Assembly: GCA_007128315.1 (NCBI GenBank)
Contig: SKXQ01000146.1
Coordinates: forward strand, 1 to 43,081
Length of the DNA stretch: 43,081 nt
Direction of reading: 5' to 3'
Source of the DNA: Spirochaetaceae bacterium
Lineage (GTDB): Bacteria; Spirochaetota; Spirochaetia; DSM-27196; SKKC01
In this document: positions 1-8,843 of the stretch, one piece after another
Layout: each line of letters starts with the position of its first letter
How positions within the stretch are numbered: position 1 is the first letter of the stretch
Notes under the pieces: generated by a model
Told to the model about the DNA's origin: nothing
Databases searched by the model: none
The model's input: the letters and a program-made list of their open reading frames with translations, nothing else
Translations under genes and position numbers: made by a program

Positions 1-870
1 ATGCCGCAAAACAACGACGTTCACGAAGCGGGGACACGTAAACGCTCGACTCCGAAAGTATATATTCCGCATAGCCAGAACGAGCTTCTTCAATTGCTAC
101 GCCGCCACCCCGAGTCGCGCATCTACGCTGGTGGCACTGCTCTGTCGAGTCTCGAAGAGACCGGGCGACTTCGCCTCCCGTCGACGATTGTGGCGCTGTA
201 CGGCGTCGACGACCTCAGGCGCATCGCACGAACCGACCGCTATCTGGAAATCGGTGCGAACGCCACCATCCGGGCGGTTTCGCGCGTTGGCAGCAACGTT
301 ATTCCCGGGACCCTGTACGACTGCCTGCCGCACATTGTGCCGCCGGGACTCAGAACTGTGGCTACACTGGTCGGAAACGTCTGTGTACCAGGTACATCCA
401 CCACATCCATCGCCCCGCTGATCGCACTCGGCAGCAGTCTCGAAATTCGACGGGTCGGTGGAAGCAAATGGATGACGGTGCAGCGTTTTCGCAGCGGAGA
501 AAACGCGCTCCTGCAACCGGGCGAAGTAGTAACCCGACTCCGCATTCCACTCGCACCGTGGGATGCACAGGTGTACCGGACAAGTGAGGACGGGAGAATA
601 GGTTTTGCTGCGATCGCCCGAAGAACCAAAGGCGGCGTCGACGCGGTCCGCATCGTGATTGGAACCCGGCTTCCGGAGGTCATTCACAACCGTGAACTCG
701 ATGCGGAGCTGACCGGTCGCAAGCTCCCCCTGCCCGAACGCGATATTGCCGCTGCGGCGGAACGCATGAGAAACACCGCCCGCGAACACGACGCAGGTTT
801 CAGTAACTTCGACCTGTATCGGATTGAGAGTCTTGTGTCCTGGTTTCTTCGCTCGCTGACGCGGCGATGA
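1..870 (+). CDS. FAD-binding subunit/domain protein of the xanthine dehydrogenase/CO dehydrogenase medium-subunit family
   Basis: 289 residues. The N-terminal two thirds resemble the PCMH-type FAD-binding domain of molybdenum hydroxylases: an early Gly-Gly-Thr turn in IYAGGTALSS (about residues 41-50) and TLVGNVCVPGTSTTSIAPLI (about 121-140), which matches the family's second FAD loop (usually GGNI...GD..P.L.A). The last third (from about residue 198) looks like the CO-dehydrogenase flavoprotein C-terminal domain. Such subunits pass electrons from a molybdopterin subunit through 2Fe-2S clusters to FAD and then to NAD or another acceptor. No molybdopterin or 2Fe-2S partner is visible; it could lie upstream, outside the window. 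The window starts exactly on an ATG, so the true start could be further upstream. The family is fairly sure, the substrate unknown. Confidence 0.75.
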   Translation: MPQNNDVHEAGTRKRSTPKVYIPHSQNELLQLLRRHPESRIYAGGTALSSLEETGRLRLPSTIVALYGVDDLRRIARTDRYLEIGANATIRAVSRVGSNVIPGTLYDCLPHIVPPGLRTVATLVGNVCVPGTSTTSIAPLIALGSSLEIRRVGGSKWMTVQRFRSGENALLQPGEVVTRLRIPLAPWDAQVYRTSEDGRIGFAAIARRTKGGVDAVRIVIGTRLPEVIHNRELDAELTGRKLPLPERDIAAAAERMRNTAREHDAGFSNFDLYRIESLVSWFLRSLTRR

Positions 871-881
871 TCAGCGGCAGC

Positions 882-911
882 TTGAAGGACGCGAGCCCTC
901 GGCGATATAGT
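882..911 (+). promoter_or_regulatory. Predicted sigma-70 promoter of dnaE
   Basis: TTGAAG (882-887), an 18-base spacer and TATAGT (906-911). Transcription would start near 917-919, only 4-6 bases before the GTG at 923, so the dnaE message would have almost no leader. No Shine-Dalgarno sequence is visible, which fits. Confidence 0.5.
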
Positions 912-922
912 GTACCTCAATC

Positions 923-3900
923 GTGGCCGAGTTTACTCACCTGCATCTTCACACAGATTACAGTCTTCTTCAGGCCGGCGGGCGAATAGACGATTACGTT
1001 GCGCGTGCGGCCGAGCTGGGAATGACCTCGCTCGCGATCAGCGATTACGGCAACATGTTCGGGGTGCTGCTTTTCTACGAGGCGTGCCGCAAACGCGACA
1101 TCAAACCCATCATCGGTACCGAAGTCTATCTGGCTGATGGATCGCGGCACGATCGAAGCAGTACCGATCGTCGCGGGCGCTACCCCCGCATCGTTCTCCT
1201 CGCCCGGAACACGCAGGGATACCGGAACCTGCTGCAGATTTCCTCGTGCAGCTACACCGAAGGCTTTTACTATAAACCCCGCGTCGACAATGAGCTTCTC
1301 TCGGAGTATCACGAAGGCATAATGGCACTCAGTGGCAGCCTCCAGGGTGATATTCCTGCGATGCTTCTGCAGAACCGACACGAGGCCGCCCGTGAACGTG
1401 CCGTCTGGTATCGCGACACCTTCGGTCCCGGCAACTTTTACCTCGAAGTGCAGGACCACGGGGCGCCTGAAGAACGCATCGTGAATGAACAGCTTGTTGA
1501 GCTCTCACGAGAACTCGATATTCCGCTCGTTGCGGCAAACGACTGCCATTACGTCAGACAGGAAGATGCGAACGCACACGATATTCTGCTCTGCATAGGA
1601 TCGGGTAAGACCCGACAGGACACAAACCGTCCACGCATGTTCAACGCGGAGTTCTATCTCAAAAGCTCGGCGGAAATGTCCGAACTATTCCGGCATATCC
1701 CCGATGATGCCCGCACCGAGGCTCTCGAAAACACGAACCGCATTGCCGCAGACTGCTCGGTCGAAATCGCGCAACCAGGGCCTCTCCTTCCCATTTATAG
1801 CATTCCGCCGGATTTCTCCAGCGCAGCCGACTATCTCCGACATCTTACCTTCGCCGGTCTCTCGAAACGCTACGGTGACCCGGGCGAAGACATCACGAGC
1901 AGAGCAAACTTCGAGCTCGACACCATTATCGGAATGGACTATACCGGGTACTTTCTGATCGTCTGGGATTTTATCCGCTACGCGAAGGATAACGACATTC
2001 CAGTCGGGCCGGGACGGGGTTCCGGCGCAGGAAGCATCGTCGCGTACGCCCTCGAAATTACGGACGTGGACCCGATAGAGTACGGGCTGTTGTTCGAGCG
2101 CTTCCTGAACCCTGACCGTGTGAGCATGCCGGACTTCGACATTGACTTCTGCTATGAGCGCAGGGGCGAAGTAATCTCCTATGTGACCGAAAAATACGGC
2201 TCGGACCGGGTCGGACAGATCATAACCTTCGGAACACTCAAGGCGAAGGCTGCCATACGTGACACCGCTCGTGCGCTTGATATTCCACTTTCCGAGGCCG
2301 ACCGTATCGCGAAGCTGATTCCGGACGGCCCGAAGGTAAGCCTGCAGGGCGCAATACAGCAGGAAGCGGATCTGAAGAAGATCTGGGATCAGGGTGGCGT
2401 CTACGCTGAACTCCTCCGTACCAGCCTGAAGCTCGAGGGCTTGCATCGCCACGCATCGACACACGCGGCCGGCATAGTCATTGGAAAAACCGCACTGACC
2501 GACTATGTGCCGCTGTACCGCGATCCCCGCACCGGAAGCATCTCCACACAGTTCACCATGGATCAGATCGAGCCATGCGGACTGGTAAAGATGGACTTCC
2601 TCGGTTTGAAGACGCTGACCCTGATACGGAACACCGAAAACCTGATCAGACGACACGACAGTGATTTCGATATCGAGCGCGTCGCCGACCACGACGAAAA
2701 GACCTACGAACTGCTTGGCGCAGGTCGCAGCGCGTGCATCTTCCAGTTTGAGAGTCCGGGGATGCAGGACATCCTTACGAGGGCGAAACCCGGCAGCATT
2801 TCGGACCTCACGGCGCTCAATGCGCTGTACCGCCCCGGCCCCATGGAAAACATTCCCCAGTTTGTCGACAGCAAGTCGGGGCGCAAGCCGATTCGTTTTC
2901 CCCACGAGAAACTACGAGACATTCTGACCGAAACCTACGGAGTAATCGTCTACCAGGAGCAGGTCATGGAGATTGTCCGGATTATCGCCGGATTCAGTCT
3001 CGGACAGGCAGATATTCTCCGTCGGGCCATGGGAAAGAAAAAAGTCAAGGAAATGGAGCAGATGAAGGTCAGCTTCCTTGACGGTGCGCGGGAACGCGGA
3101 ATCTCGAAGGAAAAGGCGGCCGAACTGTTCAACCTGCTCGAACCCTTCGCCGGCTACGGCTTCAATAAAAGCCATGCCGCCGCGTACTCGGTTCTCGCGT
3201 ACAAAACGGCGTATCTCAAGGCCAACTATCCTGCCGAATTCATGGCCGCAAACCTTACCAACGAAATCAACAGCCCGGACAAGTTCGCCGAGTACCTTGC
3301 GGAAGCACGATCCATGGGCCTCTCGGTTGACCCTCCGGACATAAACCTGAGCGATAGGGTGTTTACCGTGGTGGACGGCCACATCCGCTTCGGACTTCTT
3401 GGTATCAAGAACGTCGGAGGGGGCGCTGTGGATGCGATTCTGCAGGAACGCGCCGAACACGGACCGTTTCTCGACATCCTCGATCTTCTCACGAGAGTTG
3501 ATATGCGTACGGTGAACCGCAAGGTGATAGAGACACTTATGTACGCGGGAGCCTTCGACTCGCTCGACCCCCGTCGCGCAACGCTGATCGCAAACCTCCC
3601 ACGCATGATCGACTATGCGGCTTCCGACCGGGCTGCCCGGGAGAGCGGTCAGACATCGCTGTTTGACGATGCAGATGCTACATCCGGGAACGGATTCGAG
3701 ATGGTCGAGACCGAGGCATGGTCGGCTGCGGAACGCCTCGGGTACGAGCGGGATCTCATCGGCTTCTATTCATCCGGCCACCCGCTCGATGACCACAGGG
3801 AAACCTGGGAACGGTGCCGCACCCTGAACATTGCCGATGTACAGGATGCAGATGTCGACTCCGAACAGGTTGTCGTGGGTCTTATTACCGCGTACCGCAG

Positions 3901-4402
3901 CATAATTTCACGCAGAGGCAGCCCCATGGCTTTCGGAGTCATAGAGGATTACACCGGGAGCTGCGAGTTCGTCGCTTTCGAGGAGTCTCTGTCGCGCGTT
4001 TCCGGGGTCGTCGACGTGAACCGTGTCGTCGGTCTCACCGGTGTAGTGCAGCGCCGTCGACGCGGAAACGATCCGAAGAGCACACATCGGCAGCTCGCGC
4101 TCAGCCTTGCGCGGGCGCCTGAAGATCTTCACGAACGCGAAATTTCGAACATTCATATACAACTCACCGCGGAGGCGGACTCGGAAGACCGCCTGTGCGA
4201 ACTTCGCAGTCTCATGGTCAACAGCAATGGCCCCTGCCCGGTGTTTCTGCACGTAAGCATGCCTGACGGCAGCAACGGACATGTAATTCGTGCCGGCGAT
4301 CAGTTGACGATCGCGGCAAAAGCTACGACCCTTGAAGGTATACGAAACCTGCCCTTTGTGGCCGACGTGTGGCAGGAAAACCGGAGCACAATACATGAGT
4401 AG
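923..4402 (+). CDS. dnaE: DNA polymerase III alpha subunit (replicative polymerase)
   Basis: 1159 residues, normal DnaE length. Order: PHP domain from FTHLHLHTDYSLL at the N-terminus; palm with GPGRGSGAGS and MPDFDIDF, where Asp404 and Asp406 match the catalytic pair, and Asp558 in GLVKMDFLG is the third acidic residue; tandem helix-hairpin-helix region (MRTVNRKVIETLMYAGAF); OB-fold near residues 965-1030 (SRRGSPMAFGVIEDYTG). It synthesises DNA in the replisome, with clamp and clamp loader. In the PHP domain the usual metal-ligand His of TDHGN is Tyr42, and the usual His before the (V/L)LLA strand is Arg89, so the metal site is probably incomplete. The start is GTG at 923 because the conserved FTHLHLHT follows at once; there is no clear RBS. 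The end overlaps the YggT gene by 8 bases. Confidence 0.97.
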   Translation: MAEFTHLHLHTDYSLLQAGGRIDDYVARAAELGMTSLAISDYGNMFGVLLFYEACRKRDIKPIIGTEVYLADGSRHDRSSTDRRGRYPRIVLLARNTQGYRNLLQISSCSYTEGFYYKPRVDNELLSEYHEGIMALSGSLQGDIPAMLLQNRHEAARERAVWYRDTFGPGNFYLEVQDHGAPEERIVNEQLVELSRELDIPLVAANDCHYVRQEDANAHDILLCIGSGKTRQDTNRPRMFNAEFYLKSSAEMSELFRHIPDDARTEALENTNRIAADCSVEIAQPGPLLPIYSIPPDFSSAADYLRHLTFAGLSKRYGDPGEDITSRANFELDTIIGMDYTGYFLIVWDFIRYAKDNDIPVGPGRGSGAGSIVAYALEITDVDPIEYGLLFERFLNPDRVSMPDFDIDFCYERRGEVISYVTEKYGSDRVGQIITFGTLKAKAAIRDTARALDIPLSEADRIAKLIPDGPKVSLQGAIQQEADLKKIWDQGGVYAELLRTSLKLEGLHRHASTHAAGIVIGKTALTDYVPLYRDPRTGSISTQFTMDQIEPCGLVKMDFLGLKTLTLIRNTENLIRRHDSDFDIERVADHDEKTYELLGAGRSACIFQFESPGMQDILTRAKPGSISDLTALNALYRPGPMENIPQFVDSKSGRKPIRFPHEKLRDILTETYGVIVYQEQVMEIVRIIAGFSLGQADILRRAMGKKKVKEMEQMKVSFLDGARERGISKEKAAELFNLLEPFAGYGFNKSHAAAYSVLAYKTAYLKANYPAEFMAANLTNEINSPDKFAEYLAEARSMGLSVDPPDINLSDRVFTVVDGHIRFGLLGIKNVGGGAVDAILQERAEHGPFLDILDLLTRVDMRTVNRKVIETLMYAGAFDSLDPRRATLIANLPRMIDYAASDRAARESGQTSLFDDADATSGNGFEMVETEAWSAAERLGYERDLIGFYSSGHPLDDHRETWERCRTLNIADVQDADVDSEQVVVGLITAYRSIISRRGSPMAFGVIEDYTGSCEFVAFEESLSRVSGVVDVNRVVGLTGVVQRRRRGNDPKSTHRQLALSLARAPEDLHEREISNIHIQLTAEADSEDRLCELRSLMVNSNGPCPVFLHVSMPDGSNGHVIRAGDQLTIAAKATTLEGIRNLPFVADVWQENRSTIHE

Positions 4403-4982
4403 CATACTGACGCTGATCAGCAGCCTTATTTCGCTGTACACCCTGATAATCGTTTTCCGCATCATGCTGACCTGGTTTCCCGGGCAGAACTACGGGCGGG
4501 GCGAAATGATTCTCCGCAGCGCGACCGATCCTTATCTGAACATGTTTCGCCGGGCAAGATGGATGCGGGTCGGATACGTGGATTTCTCTCCGGTTGTCGC
4601 ACTGGCGACACTCAGTATCACCGCGAGTGTCCTGACTCAGATAGCGCTCGCGGGCTCGGTCACCCTCGGGTTCATCCTTGCGCTGGTCGTCTCACGCCTG
4701 GGATATACGATTCGTTTCCTGGTCATTCTGCTGACAGTGCTGACCGGCGTTCGGGCTGCCGCTATTGCGTTCGGCGCCTCTTCCGGCCACCGCGTGTGGG
4801 TCACCATGGACCAGCTGCTTCAACCGCTCTCGTGGAAGATCAGCCGCCGCGTGCTGCCGCGAAGCGAACTCACGTATCGGCAGGGACTCATGATTGTCAC
4901 CGCAAGCGGAGTCGTAACCGCGGTATTGCTGACCCTGCTCGTGAACGTACTGATCCGCGCGTTGATTTCGCTCCCGGTCTGA
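4395..4982 (+). CDS. YggT family integral membrane protein with two YggT modules
   Basis: 195 residues from the ATG at 4395, which overlaps the end of dnaE by 8 bases; GGAG about 9 bases upstream supports this start over one further inside dnaE. Very hydrophobic, with about four to five membrane segments. The first half has the YggT pattern (FRIMLTWFP, then TDPYLNMFRR and a YVDFSPVVALATLSI-like helix). The second half repeats it more weakly (QLLQPLSWKISRRVLP followed by a long helix). YggT proteins are poorly understood and are linked in other bacteria to envelope, osmotic or division-related roles. The overlap suggests coupled translation with dnaE; a functional link is not shown. Confidence 0.85.
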   Translation: MSSILTLISSLISLYTLIIVFRIMLTWFPGQNYGRGEMILRSATDPYLNMFRRARWMRVGYVDFSPVVALATLSITASVLTQIALAGSVTLGFILALVVSRLGYTIRFLVILLTVLTGVRAAAIAFGASSGHRVWVTMDQLLQPLSWKISRRVLPRSELTYRQGLMIVTASGVVTAVLLTLLVNVLIRALISLPV

Positions 4983-4997
4983 GCGGTGTGATCCTCA

Positions 4998-7073
4998 ATG
5001 ACACTATGGGAGTTATCTGACCCCTGCTCCCGTGTCCGGGGTATCGGCTCACAGCTGACGGCAGATCTTGGATCCATCGGCATACACACGGTGCGGGATC
5101 TTCTCCTGCACGCGCCGCGGAGCTACGAAGACAGAAACACGCCGGTCTCACTTCTCGAGGCCCTGCAGCAGGATGTGCCGGCGAACTGTCTCCTTACCGT
5201 ACTCCGCCACGAGTACATAGGCGGTCGCAGTGGACGAAGGACGCTCAAGGTCCTTGCGCACGACGAACAGACCTCAGTTTCGCTGCTGTGCTTCGGTCGT
5301 GACTTCCTTGCGAACGTGCTGCGGCCCCAAACGCAGATTCGCTTCTTCGGCAAAGTATCGGTACGGTACGGTGAGGTGCAGGCTGGCAGTTTTGACGTTG
5401 AGCCTGCAGGGACTGACAGCCGGGGATTCGGGCGTATCGTACCGGTGTATCCACTCGCCGGACGCCTCACGCAGGGTGTTCTGCGAAAGGTTATCGCAGA
5501 GGCCATCCACGGCTACGCTGATCATGTTGAGGATACGCTGTCTCCGGAGCTTCGGAAGTCCATAGGTATCACTCCTTCCCCGGTCTCGACCGCGAGAGCA
5601 ATCAGCGACCTGCACAATCCACGCAGGATTCCCGAGGCACGGACTGCCCGGGAGCTGCTCGCAACAGAAGAACTGCTGCTCCTGCAGCTGCGAACACACG
5701 TGGATCGGGCTTCGACGAGGGTGGCGGGAGCGCGAGAAGCACGTGATCTTCCTCGCGGACTCGCTTCAAAGCTTGTTGCGGCGCTTCCCTTTCGGCTGAC
5801 CGCAGATCAGACAGCTGCGATCGAAGATATCTGGCGTGACTGCTCATCGGACACGCCAATGAACCGCCTCGTCCAGGGCGATGTCGGATCGGGTAAGACG
5901 CTCGTTTCGTTCGTATCGGTCGCGTTCCAGAAAGAGGCCGGGTTTCAGAGCGTTCTCATGGCTCCGACTGAACTGCTCGCACGACAGCACGCCGACAACG
6001 CAGCGAGGCTGCTTGAACCATTCGGTGTCCGCACTGCCCTGCTCCATGGTGGTCTCAAGGGCAGCATCCGGGAGGCCCTGTTGCGGGCCCTCGCAGCTGG
6101 TGAAATCGATTTTCTGATAGGTACTCATGCGGTATTCACCGCTGCCGTCGCCTTCCGTAAGCTTCGGCTGGTAATTATTGACGAACAGCAGCGCTTCGGT
6201 GTGGCCGAGCGAACTACGCTGAGGCAGAAGGGGCTGGTACCTGACACGCTCTTTATGACAGCAACACCCATTCCCCGCACGCTCGCACTCAGCCTTTTCG
6301 GACATCTTTCGGTTACGACAATACGAACAATGCCCGCCGGACGGAAACCGATTATCACGCATCTCGCGCGCCTGGGAAACGAGCAGAAAGTGTACCGGGC
6401 CGTGGACGCCGAACTCGCTGCGGGGCGACAGGCATACTTTGTATACCCGCTCGTTGACGGGTCCGGCAGCCTGAGTCTGAAAGACGCGACGGCCATGAAA
6501 GAACGCCTCGAACGGGAGATTTTCCCCGGACGCGGCGTCGGTCTGGTGCACTCGCGCGTTCCGGAAGCACAGAAAGCTGCGACTATGGCGTCCTTCACCC
6601 GGGGGGAACTTGATGTTCTGGTTGCGACAAGCGTTGTCGAAGTCGGCGTTGATGTACCGAATGCGAGCTGCATGGTAATCGAGCACGCCGAGCGCTTTGG
6701 TCTCTCTGCGCTTCACCAGCTGCGCGGCCGGGTCGGACGCAGCTCGATGCAGAGTTACTGTTTTCTGGTATACTCCGACGAACTGACCGAAGCCGGAAAG
6801 CAACGTATACAGGTAATGCACCGCACCAGCGATGGCTTTGAGATTGCAGAAGAAGACCTGCGGATACGGGGGCCCGGAAACGTGACTGGAATGGAACAGT
6901 CGGGCTATCTGAAGCTTGCGATCGCTGATCTGTCCCACGACATAGAACTGCTGCAACGCTGTGCTCTGATCGCGCAGAACGTCGTCGACGACGACCCCGG
7001 CCTTCTGTCACCAGAGCATAGCCGCATACGGGACGCGCTTAAAGCCTACACCCGGACAAGGCTGTCGGAATAA
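4998..7073 (+). CDS. recG: ATP-dependent DNA helicase RecG
   Basis: 691 residues, the usual RecG size. An N-terminal wedge/OB domain (about 1-250, including the VRDLLLHAPRSYEDR start typical of RecG) is followed by a superfamily-2 motor: Walker A in QGDVGSGKTLVSF, motif Ia APTELLARQH, motif II DEQQRFGV, motif III TATPIPRTLALSLFG, and C-terminal motifs ATSVVEVGVDVPNA and HQLRGRVGRS. RecG regresses stalled forks and processes recombination intermediates. Motif II is DEQQ rather than the commoner DEQH, a variant I believe also occurs in other RecG proteins. It sits 15 bases after the YggT gene and 15 before rsmD, so these probably form one transcript from dnaE onward. Confidence 0.97.
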   Translation: MTLWELSDPCSRVRGIGSQLTADLGSIGIHTVRDLLLHAPRSYEDRNTPVSLLEALQQDVPANCLLTVLRHEYIGGRSGRRTLKVLAHDEQTSVSLLCFGRDFLANVLRPQTQIRFFGKVSVRYGEVQAGSFDVEPAGTDSRGFGRIVPVYPLAGRLTQGVLRKVIAEAIHGYADHVEDTLSPELRKSIGITPSPVSTARAISDLHNPRRIPEARTARELLATEELLLLQLRTHVDRASTRVAGAREARDLPRGLASKLVAALPFRLTADQTAAIEDIWRDCSSDTPMNRLVQGDVGSGKTLVSFVSVAFQKEAGFQSVLMAPTELLARQHADNAARLLEPFGVRTALLHGGLKGSIREALLRALAAGEIDFLIGTHAVFTAAVAFRKLRLVIIDEQQRFGVAERTTLRQKGLVPDTLFMTATPIPRTLALSLFGHLSVTTIRTMPAGRKPIITHLARLGNEQKVYRAVDAELAAGRQAYFVYPLVDGSGSLSLKDATAMKERLEREIFPGRGVGLVHSRVPEAQKAATMASFTRGELDVLVATSVVEVGVDVPNASCMVIEHAERFGLSALHQLRGRVGRSSMQSYCFLVYSDELTEAGKQRIQVMHRTSDGFEIAEEDLRIRGPGNVTGMEQSGYLKLAIADLSHDIELLQRCALIAQNVVDDDPGLLSPEHSRIRDALKAYTRTRLSE

Positions 7074-7088
7074 CGGAGGGTATCAGAA

Positions 7089-7622
7089 ATGAGAATTACC
7101 GGTGGCTCACTGCGGGGTCGAGTGATAAAGGTCCCTCCGGGCGTTATCAGGCCAACCATGGACCGCATGCGGGAGAGTATGTTCAGTATTCTTGGCCCGC
7201 TCCACGGACTGGCATTTCTTGATCTCTTTGGCGGCTCCGGGATCGTCGCGCTTGAAGCATCGAGCCGGGGAGCCGCACCGGTCGTTACAGTCGAGAAGGA
7301 TCGACGAAAGAGCCGCGTGGTGCTGGAAAATCTTGCGATTTCTCCGACCACGATTGAAACCCACTTCGTACCGGCCGAACGCTACGTGCAGGCCACCCGC
7401 AACCGGCAGTTTGACATCATCTATCTTGACCCTCCATTCAACTACGGTCACAGCGCGGACCTTCTGCGAAGGATAGCGCACTCCCGTCTCGTACACCCGG
7501 AAACGCTCATACTCATACACCATCCAGGGACCGAACTCGGCGTGCCGGACGGACTCGCGCACGCGGAAACACGGATGTACGGCGGCTCACACCTGGATTT
7601 CTTTTCGATCGCGCCGTTGTGA
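7089..7622 (+). CDS. rsmD: 16S rRNA (guanine(966)-N(2))-methyltransferase RsmD
   Basis: 177 residues. Starts MRITGGSLRGR, followed by the RPTMDRMRESMFSIL segment diagnostic of RsmD, the SAM-binding motif FLDLFGGSGIVALEASSRGA, and the catalytic N-methyltransferase motif DPPF in IIYLDPPFNYG. It methylates G966 of 16S rRNA during small-subunit assembly. A strong GGAGGG lies about 9 bases before the ATG. It is the last gene before a new promoter for the histidine set. Confidence 0.95.
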   Translation: MRITGGSLRGRVIKVPPGVIRPTMDRMRESMFSILGPLHGLAFLDLFGGSGIVALEASSRGAAPVVTVEKDRRKSRVVLENLAISPTTIETHFVPAERYVQATRNRQFDIIYLDPPFNYGHSADLLRRIAHSRLVHPETLILIHHPGTELGVPDGLAHAETRMYGGSHLDFFSIAPL

Positions 7623-7650
7623 CCGCGCGGTTTCCGGAGCCTGATAACTC

Positions 7651-7659
7651 TGATATAGT
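7651..7659 (+). promoter_or_regulatory. Predicted extended -10 promoter for hisZGB
   Basis: TGATATAGT matches the extended -10 pattern TGnTAtaaT (TATAGT at 7654-7659). The -35 position holds only TTTCCG (7631-7636), as expected for an extended -10 promoter. It lies between rsmD and hisZ, with GGAGG at 7676-7680 downstream. Confidence 0.4.
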
Positions 7660-7688
7660 CGGCGGAGCTTAACTCGGAGGTATTGAAG

Positions 7689-8843
7689 GTGACCACGCAC
7701 ACACGGGCCATTCTTGACCAGCCCACCGGTACAGAGGGGCTGTACCTTGAAGATGCATGGAGACATCGCAACACGGCCGCCCGCCTTGGCGCCCTGCTCG
7801 AAGGCTGGGGTTACCTGCCGGTGAACAGTCCGATGATTGACTACCACGATGCCTTTGCAGGACTGGTGAGCAGCGACCTGGCACGGGAGATCTATCGGCT
7901 CATAGACCGTGAAGGTGAACTTATTGCCATACGGTCCGACGCAACCCTGTTCCTCGCGAAACACATGGCACGATTCCTTCGTCCGGAAATGCTCCCCCTG
8001 CGGGTTTACTATTCAGAAGCGATTCTTCGCCACGCGCGTCGGGAGGATATTTCCCGCAACGAGTATTTCCAGATCGGAGCGGAACTCGTCGGTTCAACCG
8101 GCATGGCCGGGGAACTCGAGACCCTGTCACTGGTACTGAAGGCACTCGACTCCGTTGTTCCAGGACGCTGCGTCATACACATCGGTCATCGACGCATTGT
8201 CGACACTGTCATCGATACACTCGAGTCGCAGAATCGTCAATACTGCCTTGACGCGTTGAAAAGTCATGATCGGCAGTCACTCCGGCGAGGACTCGCGGAA
8301 ACGCATACCCGCGACGAAGCAGCCACGCTGACCCGGCTTCTGACAACAATACACGGACAGAAGTCGTTCCGGGAACTCACGCATCGAGAGCTCGAACGCC
8401 TTCCTTCAGGTCTTGTCAATGCCGTCAGATCGGACGTCGATCACGTCCTTAAGCTGTGTGATATTCTCGAACAGGCACTTCCCCTACTGGGAACACAGCT
8501 TCGAAGCGACGCTATCCGGGTTGACCTTTCGGAGTTCGGATCACAGTCGTACCACACCGGCCTTGCGTTCAGGGCCTATGTGGAAGGAGCCGAAGCATCT
8601 GTCGCATCAGGCGGGAGATACGACTCACTGTACGGCCACTTCGGTATACGCTCACCTGCGGTCGGTTTCTCGATCATGCTCCGCAGACTCGAACGGCTTT
8701 CGCCCATGGAGCCGCTTCCAGAGGTACGCGTAGTTCTGGCAGACAGCACTGATTTTCTGAAGCAGCTTGCTGAGGCAGAGGGGCAAAGACGTGAAGGCGA
8801 TCGCGTGGCATTCAGTTTTGCGACCGGGGAGGAACCAGTATGA
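7689..8843 (+). CDS. hisZ: ATP phosphoribosyltransferase regulatory subunit HisZ
   Basis: 384 residues, homologous to the catalytic core of histidyl-tRNA synthetase. Visible class-II features: PTGTEGLYLEDA near the start, the motif-2-like YYSEAILRHARREDISRNEYFQIGAE region and a late SGGRYDSLYGHFG. The tRNA-binding C-terminal domain is absent and the gene is followed directly by a short hisG, so HisZ fits better than HisRS. HisZ activates short-form HisG and carries histidine feedback. GTG at 7689 is chosen over TTG at 7683 because GGAGG (7676-7680) is 8 bases away from the former and only 2 from the latter. The stop overlaps hisG by 4 bases (ATGA). Confidence 0.88.
   Translation: MTTHTRAILDQPTGTEGLYLEDAWRHRNTAARLGALLEGWGYLPVNSPMIDYHDAFAGLVSSDLAREIYRLIDREGELIAIRSDATLFLAKHMARFLRPEMLPLRVYYSEAILRHARREDISRNEYFQIGAELVGSTGMAGELETLSLVLKALDSVVPGRCVIHIGHRRIVDTVIDTLESQNRQYCLDALKSHDRQSLRRGLAETHTRDEAATLTRLLTTIHGQKSFRELTHRELERLPSGLVNAVRSDVDHVLKLCDILEQALPLLGTQLRSDAIRVDLSEFGSQSYHTGLAFRAYVEGAEASVASGGRYDSLYGHFGIRSPAVGFSIMLRRLERLSPMEPLPEVRVVLADSTDFLKQLAEAEGQRREGDRVAFSFATGEEPV

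Noticed and set aside
1685-2905. Long open frame (about 406 codons) on the minus strand inside dnaE
   Set aside because: It is the shadow of a GC-rich coding sequence: no recognisable motif, no ribosome site, and the plus frame is a complete DnaE.
6170-6203. RecG motif II DEQQ as a sign of inactivity
   Set aside because: The acidic pair of the motif is intact, and I believe Gln in place of His occurs in other RecG proteins; all other motor motifs are normal.
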